NCBI GenBank assembly: GCA_016841565.1
Contig: JAENYX010000026.1
Location: 1-36,409 of the forward strand
DNA length: 36,409 nucleotides
DNA from: Clostridium thermobutyricum
GTDB lineage: Bacteria; Bacillota; Clostridia; Ch29
Direction: 5' to 3'
Positions 7,838 through 15,491 of this stretch are shown piece by piece. The translations under genes were made by a program, and so were the position numbers. Positions within the stretch are counted from its first letter, which is position 1. Each line of letters begins with the position of its first letter. A model generated the notes under the pieces. It saw only the letters and a program-made list of their open reading frames with translations, did not search any database and had not been told where the DNA came from.

Positions 7838-9100
7838 TTACAATTCCTCCTCCATACGTATGATGCTTAGTATGCTTTCGATTTTACCGCTGCTTTTCAG
7901 TAAAGCAATCCTCTGCTGTATATCCTTTTCCAAAACGCCGTAGGCAATAAATATTATCTGGTTTTGGTCTATGGCTTTCCCAAGCTTGACCATGTCCGGG
8001 AAAACAAATTCAAATCGTTGGAATTGTCCGGCTACCTCATTCATGGCATCAAAGCGGTGAGTGGGTTTCAGCCTTATGAAAAAGTCCGATTTACTGTCGG
8101 CCATATCCACCTTTGCCAAAGGCATGTCCTGAAGGGCAGAGTTCTCCGGGCTGCAGCTACCGATGTTGTGTCTGACTATATCAAAAATGTCGCCTACCAC
8201 TGCACTGGCTGTGGGCAGTTTACCCGCACCCTGTCCAAAGAAAAGCACATCTCCCACAGCATCCCCTTTAACTATAATGGCATTGTACACATCCGCAACC
8301 TGTGCCAGAGGTACTGCGTTCTTAAGCATAACAGGGGATACCCTTGCCATGATACCATGGCGGTTCCTTCGGCTGAGCGCCAAAAGCTTTATGGAATATC
8401 CAAGGTATTTTGCCAGGCTAATATCATCATTAGTAATGTTAGTGATACCTTCGATATAAATATCTTCATAGTTAACGCTTTCCTGAAAAGCGATAGACGA
8501 TAATATGGCCAGTTTCCTGGCTGCGTCATATCCCTGGACATCGGCTTCGGGGCTGGCTTCCGCATATCCCAGTTGCTGGGCTTCCTTTAGCGCAGTTTCA
8601 TAGCTTCTTCCCGAATTGCCCATTCTGGATAGTATGAAGTTGGTAGTACCGTTTACTATTCCCCGTATTTCAGTAATATTGTTGGCAGCCAGACTCTCGC
8701 TCAGGGGTTTGATAATTGGTATTCCGCCTCCCACACTGGCTTCGAACAATAGACGGACTCCGTTTTGATGGGCTATTTTCTGTAATTCCATTCCATGCCG
8801 GGCTATCAGGTCTTTATTGGCAGTTACCACATGCCGCCCCTGGAGGAGAGATTGCTTTACATAAAAGTAAGCCGGGTCTGTTCCACCCATTACTTCTACT
8901 ACAATATCAATGTCACTTTTTAGTATGTCTTCGAAATTATTGGTTAGTTTGTACCCATAGGAAGTACTGTTGTGCTTGTTTAAGTTGCGTACCAATATTT
9001 TTTCTATGGAAAGCTGTTGTTTTTGACACCATTCCTTTCCCAGTAGTTCTACAACCCCGGAACCAATAGTACCACAGCCCAGCAGGCCGATTTTTACCAT
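7838..9100 (-). CDS. hom: Homoserine dehydrogenase with ACT domain
   Basis: Reduces aspartate semialdehyde to homoserine, the branch point to threonine and methionine. 420 residues. The NAD(P) fold starts at residue 3 with GLLGCGTIGSG; substrate and catalytic regions include TANKDLIA, VGGGIPIIKPL and the signature VQGYDAARKLAIL. A C-terminal ACT domain (about 352-420, starting DFFIRLKPTH) suggests allosteric feedback, probably by threonine. ATG start with GAGAAGG upstream. It lies 20 bp after the HTH-ACT gene and ends against the thrC start. The acidic C-terminal residues are encoded by the bases that serve as the thrC ribosome binding site. Confidence 0.95.
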   Translation of the reverse strand: MVKIGLLGCGTIGSGVVELLGKEWCQKQQLSIEKILVRNLNKHNSTSYGYKLTNNFEDILKSDIDIVVEVMGGTDPAYFYVKQSLLQGRHVVTANKDLIARHGMELQKIAHQNGVRLLFEASVGGGIPIIKPLSESLAANNITEIRGIVNGTTNFILSRMGNSGRSYETALKEAQQLGYAEASPEADVQGYDAARKLAILSSIAFQESVNYEDIYIEGITNITNDDISLAKYLGYSIKLLALSRRNRHGIMARVSPVMLKNAVPLAQVADVYNAIIVKGDAVGDVLFFGQGAGKLPTASAVVGDIFDIVRHNIGSCSPENSALQDMPLAKVDMADSKSDFFIRLKPTHRFDAMNEVAGQFQRFEFVFPDMVKLGKAIDQNQIIFIAYGVLEKDIQQRIALLKSSGKIESILSIIRMEEEL

Positions 9101-9120
9101 ATCAATGACCTTCTCTCATT

Positions 9121-9561
9121 TTATTGTCTAGATACTATATTAAGGTTATTTACACCGGGGATTTCTCTGATACCAATCAGCAGTTCCTCAACGTCCTTGC
9201 TTATTTTTGCCGTTTCAAATGTAATGCTTACCATAGCAACGTCATTAATGGGTATGTTCTGATTTATTGTAAGAATACTGCCCTGGGCGTTGGCGATTGA
9301 ATCAAGGATTTTTGACAATACCCCCGGTATATGCTCAAGCAGTAAAGTGATGGTTACTATCTTCATCTTATTGGTCTCATAAAAAGGAAAGATATAGTCT
9401 TTATACTTGTAGAATGCACTTCTGCTTATTCCGGCGATTTTTACCGCATGGTTTATGGTCTTGGCCCTGCCTGTTCTTAGAAGGGTCTTTGTCTCTATCA
9501 CTTTCGAAAACACCTCGGGAAGTACCGATGAGTTTACGATGTAGTATACCGGATCCTTCAT
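9121..9561 (-). CDS. PheB/UPF0735-type HTH-ACT protein
   Basis: Small putative amino-acid-sensing regulator, 146 residues from ATG 9561 (GGGGGTGATT upstream), matching the usual length of the UPF0735 family (Bacillus PheB). A longer frame to 9663 lacks a good ribosome binding site and would run past the promoter. Residues 33-56 (AKTINHAVKIAGISRSAFYK) look like a helix-turn-helix, and 67-143 form an ACT domain (TLLLEHIPGVLSKIL). PheB is often described as linked to phenylalanine metabolism, but here the gene heads the hom-thrC-thrB operon. I infer it may sense an amino acid and autoregulate threonine synthesis, perhaps through the inverted repeat at 9581-9597. The function is not proven by sequence. 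Confidence 0.8.
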   Translation of the reverse strand: MKDPVYYIVNSSVLPEVFSKVIETKTLLRTGRAKTINHAVKIAGISRSAFYKYKDYIFPFYETNKMKIVTITLLLEHIPGVLSKILDSIANAQGSILTINQNIPINDVAMVSITFETAKISKDVEELLIGIREIPGVNNLNIVSRQ

Positions 9562-9580
9562 ACAATCACCCCCTTTGACA

Positions 9581-9597
9581 CATGTACACAATACATG
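9581..9597. promoter_or_regulatory. Inverted repeat in the leader of the threonine operon
   Basis: CATGTA-CACAA-TACATG, a perfect 6-bp inverted repeat. It lies just downstream of the predicted minus-strand start point and about 20 bp before the start codon of the HTH-ACT gene. It could be an operator (roadblock) or a small RNA hairpin near the ribosome binding site. Confidence 0.35.
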
Positions 9598-9621
9598 GAC
9601 AAATGTATATGTATGGTGGAT

Positions 9622-9650
9622 ATTATATGCCGTTATATGTTTTTTTTCAA
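9622..9650 (-). promoter_or_regulatory. Sigma-A promoter of the threonine operon
   Basis: Minus strand: TTGAAA (9645-9650), exactly 17 bp, TATAAT (9622-9627). The predicted start near 9615 gives a leader of about 50 nt, too short for a T-box or other large leader RNA. Confidence 0.75.
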
Positions 9651-9766
9651 TCCTGATTTTCAAACGTTACAGAGCAACAATATACATTACTGCCGGATTT
9701 CTTTTGCATGCTCAGGATTACGCTAAAAACATGGTGGTTGGATGTAATGATATTTTTTGGTAATGG

Positions 9767-9795
9767 TTGACTAAAAACGACAAAATCCGTATAAT
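9767..9795 (+). promoter_or_regulatory. Sigma-A promoter of the HD-GYP gene
   Basis: TTGACT (9767-9772), 17-bp spacer, consensus TATAAT (9790-9795), 41 bp before the GTG start. Divergent from the threonine operon promoter about 120 bp away. Confidence 0.75.
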
Positions 9796-9836
9796 GTATT
9801 AGTAGTGGCAAGTTTTTCTACTTTGGGGGTGAGTAT

Positions 9837-10895
9837 GTGGCTTACCTGAAAGCGGAAGAATTGAAGCCGGGAATGAAGCTTAAGAGCGACTTCATAAACG
9901 AAAGAGGAAGACTTTTCCTTGCAGAGGGAACGGTCTTGACTGACCATTCAATTGATAGAATTAGGGAACTTATGGTTCCCTATATAAGTGTTGTACAGGA
10001 TAACGATATGGAAGAAAGACACCCTGAGAAAAAAACACAATACGAGATTAATACCGAGAACTTTATAAAGGTATATAATGATGCTCACCAGGTTGTTAAG
10101 GAATTGATTGACAGTGTCCGAGTGGGTAAAAGGCTGGACCTTGATGGTATTAGAGAAACAATAGGAGTTTTTATTGATCTGATACTTGATGATGATAATA
10201 TTGTACCAAAATTGCAAAGAATCCATATGGCCGATGAATATACATATTACCACTCCATAAATGTAAGTATATTAACCATACTTATTGGAAAATGGCTTAA
10301 TAAGCCCATTAAGGAACTTAGAAAACTAGGGTATACCGGGGTATTCCATGATATAGGAAAGTGCAGGGTACCTTCCGAAATACTGAACAAGCCCGATAAC
10401 CTGGATGCAAAAGAATGGAGCATAATGAAGGAACACCCTGTATATGGGTATAATATTCTTAGAAAAAATAATGTCCTCAGTAATGATGTGCTAATGGGAG
10501 TCCTTATGCACCATGAAAGAGAGGACGGCAGCGGTTATCCATTGTGCTTCAAGAGTGAAGAGATTCACACCTATGGCAAAATAGTTGCCATTGCCGACAT
10601 TTTTGATGCCATGATGTCGGACAGGGTATACAGGAAGAAAAGACCTCCTTTTCAGGTTGCAGAATACATTGCAGACAGAAGCTTTGACAGCCTTGACCCA
10701 TATATATCCCGGGTGTTTTTGCAGGGCATAACCCGTTTTTTTGTAGGTAATATGGTGCGGCTGAATGATGGGCGTGTCGGGAGAATAATATACATCTACC
10801 CACAGCAGCCCACCAAACCCGTTGTGCTGGCCGAGGGTGAGTTCCTGGATTTTTCAAGGGATATTGGAATTTCTATCGTTGAGATAATTGGCTAA
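9837..10895 (+). CDS. HD-GYP domain cyclic-di-GMP phosphodiesterase
   Basis: Predicted cytoplasmic enzyme hydrolysing c-di-GMP. 352 residues with a GTG start and GGGGGTGAG upstream. The N-terminal part (1-55) has the LKPGMKLKSDFI and GRLFLAEGTVL motifs common ahead of HD-GYP domains. The HD-GYP core spans about 125-300: His139, HDIGK (171-175), HH at 225-226 and DGSGYP (230-235), then IVAIADIFDAMMSDRVYRK. All expected metal ligands and the GYP element are visible, so it should be active. The C-terminal 50 residues (VGNMVRLNDGRVGRI) form a small beta-rich tail seen in many clostridial members. A single gene with a strong promoter, no receiver domain and no transmembrane segment. Confidence 0.9.
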   Translation: MAYLKAEELKPGMKLKSDFINERGRLFLAEGTVLTDHSIDRIRELMVPYISVVQDNDMEERHPEKKTQYEINTENFIKVYNDAHQVVKELIDSVRVGKRLDLDGIRETIGVFIDLILDDDNIVPKLQRIHMADEYTYYHSINVSILTILIGKWLNKPIKELRKLGYTGVFHDIGKCRVPSEILNKPDNLDAKEWSIMKEHPVYGYNILRKNNVLSNDVLMGVLMHHEREDGSGYPLCFKSEEIHTYGKIVAIADIFDAMMSDRVYRKKRPPFQVAEYIADRSFDSLDPYISRVFLQGITRFFVGNMVRLNDGRVGRIIYIYPQQPTKPVVLAEGEFLDFSRDIGISIVEIIG

Positions 10896-10973
10896 ACAAA
10901 TATGTGTAATTAGGAGGATAAAGAGGATAAATATAGAATATAATATAAGGCTCATAAAGATATGGGGATAGGG

Positions 10974-11031
10974 GCATTTAAGCCACGGGTGCCGGGGCCG
11001 GATGTCCTATTATGTTTGCTTAAATAAATGC
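10974..11031 (+). promoter_or_regulatory. Imperfect hairpin in the hutH leader
   Basis: GCATTTAAGC (10974-10983) pairs with GCTTAAAT-AA-ATGC (11018-11031) except for a two-base bulge. It encloses a GC-rich centre containing CCGGGGCCGG. It ends 15 bp before the hutH ribosome binding site and has no T-tract. It may be a leader RNA structure or an operator; no known riboswitch class recognised. Confidence 0.3.
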
Positions 11032-11058
11032 GTCGATAAATAATAGGGAGGTATACCG

Positions 11059-12588
11059 GTGAATAAAATTGCCATTGACGGCCATAGCCTTACCATTAAA
11101 GAGGTGGTTATGGTAGCCAGGGAAGAGTATTCGGTGGAAATACATCAGTCTGCAATTGATAAAATCAACAGCTCAAGAAGCATAGTAGAAGAATATGTAA
11201 GCCGCGAGGAAGTGGTCTATGGTGTTACTACGGGTTTCGGAAGGTTTAGTGATGTAGCAATATCCAAGGATGAGACTGAGTTATTGCAGAAGAACCTGAT
11301 TGTAAGCCATGCCTGTGGAGTTGGGCAGAGCTTTGGCAAAGATGTAACCAGGGCAATAATGCTGCTTAGGGTGAATACTTTATGCAGGGGGTATTCCGGC
11401 ATCAGGATTGAAACCCTTAACCTTTTGATAGAGATGTTAAACAGAAGAGTACACCCCATTATACCGCAAAAAGGGTCTCTGGGAGCAAGCGGTGATCTGG
11501 CACCCCTGGCGCATATGGTACTGGTCATGCTGGGAGAAGGCAGGGCAGAGTTTAAAGGAGAAATCATTCCGGGAGCAGAGGCTCTGAAAAAAGCAGGACT
11601 AAAGCCCTGTATTCTTTCAGCCAAAGAAGGACTTGCCCTGATTAACGGCACGCAGGCCATGTCGGCGGTAGCGGCTCTGACTTTGTTTGACGCGGGCTTG
11701 CTTGCCAAGATGGCCGATATAGCGGCTTCAATCACGCTGGAAGCACTAAACGGAATAGTAGACGCTTTTGATGCAAGGATACATGAGGCCAGAGGTCAAA
11801 CAGGGCAGATTATTGCAGCGAGAAATATCAGGAACCTGGTAGAACAAAGCACATATATTACCAGACAGGGAGAAAAAAGGGTTCAGGATGCATATGCCCT
11901 GCGCTGTACAGCCCAGGTACACGGAGCATGCCGGGATGCGGTGAGATACGCCACAGATATAGTTGGTACAGAGATTAATGCGGTGACAGATAATCCTCTC
12001 ATATTTCCCGACAGCAACCAGGTCTTATCGGGAGGAAACTTTCACGGAGAACCGGTAGCCCTGGCAATGGATTTTTTGGGAATAGCTCTGGCCGAGCTGG
12101 CCAATATTTCCGAGAGGAGAATAGAAAGACTTGTAAATCCTCAGCTTAGTAACGGTCTTCCGGCTTTCTTAACACCCCATGGAGGATTGAATTCCGGGTT
12201 TATGATTACACAGTATGCTGCTGCGGCTCTTGTTTCAGAAAACAAGGTACTGGCACATCCTGCAAGCGTGGATTCCATACCTTCCTCTGCAAATCAGGAA
12301 GACCATGTCAGTATGGGTACAATTTCCGCCCGAAAAGCATCCGAGATAAAGGACAACCTGGCAAATGTACTTGCTATTGAGTACCTGGCTTCTGCCCAGG
12401 CAGTAGATCTAAGGGGAACAGGAGAATTGGGACGGGGAACCGGGCCGGCGTATCAGTTGCTGAGAAGTATTATAAAACCCCTGGATCAGGACAGGATAAT
12501 GCATGTGGATATGCAAAGCGCTCTTGGCTTGATAATCTCAGGTCAGACGGTAAAGGTTGTTGAGCAAGCCCTCGGAGTGGAGTTGTAG
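11059..12588 (+). CDS. hutH: Histidine ammonia-lyase
   Basis: Removes ammonia from histidine to give urocanate, the first step of histidine degradation. 509 residues, full length. Ala143-Ser144-Gly145 in GSLGASGDLAPL forms the self-made MIO cofactor, and YGVTTGFG (54-61) carries the active-site tyrosine. NAVTDNP, GGNFHGEP and PASVDSIPSSANQEDHVSMG are canonical. GTG start with GGGAGG seven bases upstream. The rest of the hut pathway (hutU, hutI, hutG or ftcD) is not in this window, so urocanate must be handled elsewhere or is the end product. The next gene is an XRE-cupin regulator with its own promoter. Confidence 0.96.
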   Translation: MNKIAIDGHSLTIKEVVMVAREEYSVEIHQSAIDKINSSRSIVEEYVSREEVVYGVTTGFGRFSDVAISKDETELLQKNLIVSHACGVGQSFGKDVTRAIMLLRVNTLCRGYSGIRIETLNLLIEMLNRRVHPIIPQKGSLGASGDLAPLAHMVLVMLGEGRAEFKGEIIPGAEALKKAGLKPCILSAKEGLALINGTQAMSAVAALTLFDAGLLAKMADIAASITLEALNGIVDAFDARIHEARGQTGQIIAARNIRNLVEQSTYITRQGEKRVQDAYALRCTAQVHGACRDAVRYATDIVGTEINAVTDNPLIFPDSNQVLSGGNFHGEPVALAMDFLGIALAELANISERRIERLVNPQLSNGLPAFLTPHGGLNSGFMITQYAAAALVSENKVLAHPASVDSIPSSANQEDHVSMGTISARKASEIKDNLANVLAIEYLASAQAVDLRGTGELGRGTGPAYQLLRSIIKPLDQDRIMHVDMQSALGLIISGQTVKVVEQALGVEL

Positions 12589-12640
12589 ATGTGCACAGAA
12601 TTTCCTAACACATTTTACCATAGTTGAGTAGTATAAACAT

Positions 12641-12668
12641 TTGATAATTGTAATTAATCTGGTATAAT
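12641..12668 (+). promoter_or_regulatory. Sigma-A promoter of the XRE-cupin gene
   Basis: TTGATA (12641-12646), 16-bp spacer, TATAAT (12663-12668), 38 bp before the chosen GTG start. Confidence 0.65.
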
Positions 12669-12706
12669 TATGAAGTAAAATTAAATTAACGTAAGAGGTG
12701 TGGCTG

Positions 12707-13258
12707 GTGCTGGGAAACAGAATAAGAGAAATCAGAATAGGAAAAGGTCTAAAATTATCCGAATTGGCCGAAAGAACCGGTCTTAGTACAAGTTATATTT
12801 CACTCTTGGAGAGAGATTTGACCAGTCCCTCCATTTCATCCCTGAGGAAAATAGCAGAAGCCCTCGAATTACCATTGTTTCATTTTTTAATAGAGGAGAG
12901 TAAGAGCAGCATACTTACACGAAGAGATGAAAGAAAAAAACTTGCTCTGCCCAATTCGAACATTATCCACGAATACGTAACGCCCATACCTATCGGGAAT
13001 CAAGTAAAGCCCAAACAGGAAATTATTTATACCGAGCTGGATCCAAACTCGTGGAGCAGTGATGAACCCATGTGCCACCGGGCCGATGAGTGCCTTTTGG
13101 TACTGGAAGGTGAGATAGAGGTTCACGTTGGGGTGGAGACTTATGTTTTGTCGGAAGGGGATAGCTTGTATATAGAAGAGATGCTGCCTCACAGGTATTA
13201 TACACTGAGCGAAACCAAGGCTAAATTGATTTCGGCACTGGTGCCTCCGACCTTTTAG
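12707..13258 (+). CDS. XRE-family regulator with C-terminal cupin domain
   Basis: Transcription factor of 183 residues. The start chosen is GTG 12707 because AGAGG lies 8 bases upstream; GTG 12698 would overlap that site. An XRE helix-turn-helix covers about residues 4-58 (LKLSELAERTGLSTSYISLL and PSISSLRKIAEAL), and a small-molecule-binding cupin domain spans about 105-180 (CLLVLEGEIEVHVG, LSEGDSLYIEEMLPHRYY). Members of this family regulate amine, amino-acid and sugar catabolism or stress. Its position between hutH and the LUD gene suggests a local role, but no shared operator was seen. It has its own promoter. Confidence 0.85.
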   Translation: MLGNRIREIRIGKGLKLSELAERTGLSTSYISLLERDLTSPSISSLRKIAEALELPLFHFLIEESKSSILTRRDERKKLALPNSNIIHEYVTPIPIGNQVKPKQEIIYTELDPNSWSSDEPMCHRADECLLVLEGEIEVHVGVETYVLSEGDSLYIEEMLPHRYYTLSETKAKLISALVPPTF

Positions 13259-13353
13259 TAGGTAGTTGAACAGTACTGTAAGGATACTAAGGGATATGGG
13301 CGGCCGGATGGTTTATATGACGATATACCACAGTAGAATAGGAGGTCTTTGCG

Positions 13354-13959
13354 ATGGATTTTAGCGGGATTGTTCAGGTGTTCAACAAAAGAGGCTTTAA
13401 GGCCAGAGCCTTTGACAACATTGAGCAGGTCAAAAAAGCCCTTGCCGATGAAATAGCTCCCGGCCAGACGGTTGGCGTCGGAGGATCGGTGACGGTTAAG
13501 CAGAGTGGAATTACCGATATGCTAAGGGCTCAGGGCAACACAGTATATTTTCACTGGGAAGTGGATAAATCGGAAATAAATGCCACCAGGAAGCTTGCCT
13601 CTCAGGCCGATGTATACTTATCGAGTTCCAACGCAGTGACATCAGACGGTAAGCTGGTCAATATTGACGGTTACGGCAACAGAGTAGCCAGCATGTTCTA
13701 CGGACCGGACAAAGTCTATTTGATATGTGGATGCAATAAGATTGTAGAGAACGAAGACCAGGCGGTGGAGAGGATAAAAACAAAAGCCTGTCCCCCAAAT
13801 GCCGAGCGTCTTAATCTCAATACGCCCTGCAGGAAGACAGGCAGGTGCCATGATTGCTTTGTGGACGACAGGATGTGTGTAATTAAGGTGGTAATGGAAC
13901 GTTGTCCAAAGGGAAAAGAAATTAATATTATGTTTGTGGATCAGGAGCTGGGATATTAA
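13354..13959 (+). CDS. LUD domain protein (LutC/YkgG family)
   Basis: 201-residue stand-alone LUD (formerly DUF162) protein. The fold is supported by VGVGGSVTVKQSGI (41-54), the central YLSSSNAVTSDGKLVNIDG and the GCNKIVENEDQAVERI segment. The C-terminus carries the cysteine-containing tail common in clostridial members: TPC, TGRCHDC, RMC and RCPKGK. In lactate-utilization complexes LUD proteins work with Fe-S subunits (LutA/LutB). Those are absent here, and this shorter form has no experimentally secure function known to me. ATG start with AGGAGG upstream. The stop lies in the left arm of the terminator shared with convergent lysA. Confidence 0.85.
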   Translation: MDFSGIVQVFNKRGFKARAFDNIEQVKKALADEIAPGQTVGVGGSVTVKQSGITDMLRAQGNTVYFHWEVDKSEINATRKLASQADVYLSSSNAVTSDGKLVNIDGYGNRVASMFYGPDKVYLICGCNKIVENEDQAVERIKTKACPPNAERLNLNTPCRKTGRCHDCFVDDRMCVIKVVMERCPKGKEINIMFVDQELGY

Positions 13960-13985
13960 AAAAAGAAGCCTTGGCTTCTTTTTTT
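13958..13985. terminator. Bidirectional terminator between the LUD gene and lysA
   Basis: 13958-13970 pairs perfectly with 13973-13985 (core AAGAAGCC/GGCTTCTT) around a tiny loop, with A7 and T7 flanks. Stop codons of both convergent genes touch the hairpin edges. Confidence 0.85.
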
Positions 13986-15298
13986 TATCCCAGTCTTTCG
14001 GGTATAATATCATTTCTTATCACGTCATCATAACTTTCCCGCCTGACTATCAGATCGGCTTTTCCTTTGTTTACAAGTACCGCTGCCGGCTTGGGCAGGC
14101 GGTTGTAGTTGCTTGCCATTGAATAATTATATGCTCCGGTAGAAAAAATGGCAATGAGATCCCCTTGGCATACGGGGGGGAGCTCAATGTCCTTGATCAG
14201 GATATCTCCCGATTCGCAGCATTTGCCTGCAAGGGTGACCTTTTCATGGCTGTTCCCGTTCATCCGGTTGGCCACTGCTGCCTGGTATTTGGCGTTGTAC
14301 AAGGCCGGACGCGGGTTGTCGGCCATTCCCCCGTCAACAAATACAAATTTACGTACCGATGGAATGTCCTTTGTTGAGCCCACTGTATAGACGGTTGTCC
14401 CGGCATTTCCGGCTATATATCGCCCCGGTTCCACCACAAGCCTTGGAAGAGGCAGGTTATATTCCTCCAGACTACTCCTGACCGAGGATGTTATACTGTC
14501 AGCGAAATTTGCAGGATCCAGCTGGGCGTCTTCCTCTGTGTAGTATATGCCAAACCCGCCGCCAAGGTTAAGTATTTTTACCGGTGCATCAAGCTCATAT
14601 TTAAGCCTGGCAGCAAACTGAACCATTGACCGGGCCGCCAGTGAAAAGGCAGCGACGTCGGATATTTGCGAGCCTATATGACAGTGCAGGCCTTGGAAAA
14701 TTAAATTTTCAGAACACATCAACCCCTTAATTGCATTATAAGCACTGTCCTGGTAAAGGGGGAATCCGAACTTGGAATCCAACTGGCCCGTTTGGATATA
14801 CTGATGTGTATTTCCTGTAATTCCGGGGGATACTCTGAGTATTACATTTTGCATTACATTCATAGAAGAGGCAATATAGTCCAACATTTCAAGCTCGGTG
14901 GCATTATCTGCCACAATATGACCAACGCCAAGCTTAAGTGCCATTTCTATTTCTTCCGGAGTTTTGTTATTTCCGTGGAAATATATCTTTTCCATAGGAT
15001 AGCCGGCCTTAAAAGCAGTATACAGTTCGCCGCCCGATACAACATCCAGTGATAGGCCTTCCTGGTCAATCATCTTTACCATGGCCGTGGTTAAAAAGGC
15101 TTTTCCTGCATAGACTATTTCTATATCAGGATAGTTTGAAGAGAAAGCTTCTATAAACCGGCGGCAGTTTTTCCTTATAAGCTCTTCATCCATAATATAG
15201 AGAGGTGTGCCAAATTTTTTTGCCAGTTCTACGCAATCGCATCCTCCAATTTCCAAATGGGAAGAAGGATTAATCTTCATTGTGCCGTGTAGTTTCAT
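13985..15298 (-). CDS. lysA: Diaminopimelate decarboxylase
   Basis: Converts meso-diaminopimelate to lysine, the last step of lysine synthesis. 437 residues, fold type III PLP enzyme. The PLP lysine lies in YAGKAF (Lys66), followed by HGNNKT and the GGGFGIYY phosphate-binding loop. VEPGRYIAGNAG and GKCCESGDIL match the family signatures, the latter carrying the active-site cysteine from the second subunit. The start is ATG 15298 with AGAGGTGAT upstream and a sigma-A promoter at 15333-15361. Transcribed alone, divergent from the cysteine desulfurase gene. No lysine riboswitch is present in the short leader. Confidence 0.95.
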   Translation of the reverse strand: MKLHGTMKINPSSHLEIGGCDCVELAKKFGTPLYIMDEELIRKNCRRFIEAFSSNYPDIEIVYAGKAFLTTAMVKMIDQEGLSLDVVSGGELYTAFKAGYPMEKIYFHGNNKTPEEIEMALKLGVGHIVADNATELEMLDYIASSMNVMQNVILRVSPGITGNTHQYIQTGQLDSKFGFPLYQDSAYNAIKGLMCSENLIFQGLHCHIGSQISDVAAFSLAARSMVQFAARLKYELDAPVKILNLGGGFGIYYTEEDAQLDPANFADSITSSVRSSLEEYNLPLPRLVVEPGRYIAGNAGTTVYTVGSTKDIPSVRKFVFVDGGMADNPRPALYNAKYQAAVANRMNGNSHEKVTLAGKCCESGDILIKDIELPPVCQGDLIAIFSTGAYNYSMASNYNRLPKPAAVLVNKGKADLIVRRESYDDVIRNDIIPERLG

Positions 15299-15332
15299 GT
15301 ATTATCACCTCTGCTGTCATAGTTATTTTTTA

Positions 15333-15361
15333 ATCCTAGCAGAAGGGTTTGAGGATGTCAA
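15333..15361 (-). promoter_or_regulatory. Sigma-A promoter of lysA
   Basis: Minus strand: consensus TTGACA (15356-15361), 17-bp spacer, TAGGAT (15333-15338), about 35 bp before the lysA start codon. Confidence 0.65.
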
Positions 15362-15414
15362 GAAAAAGTAATTGCTGTAGGATAATTGGAGTTTTTGCAA
15401 AACAACCATAACAA

Positions 15415-15443
15415 TTTACATTTGCTATACACTCATGTATTAT
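15415..15443 (+). promoter_or_regulatory. Sigma-A promoter of the cysteine desulfurase-thiI operon
   Basis: TTTACA (15415-15420), 17-bp spacer, TATTAT (15438-15443), about 48 bp before the TTG start. Back-to-back with the lysA promoter. Confidence 0.55.
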
Positions 15444-15491
15444 TATTAAGAAGGTCTGACCGTTACTGTGAAATGGAAGGAGTGGACGGAA

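Noticed and set aside
9562..9663. N-terminal extension of the HTH-ACT protein to 9663
   Set aside because: It would run past the predicted transcription start near 9615 and lacks a ribosome binding site; the start at 9561 gives the family length.
9562..9760. T-box or lysine/threonine leader RNA ahead of the hom operon
   Set aside because: The leader from the predicted promoter is only about 50 nt and shows none of the conserved T-box or L-box elements.
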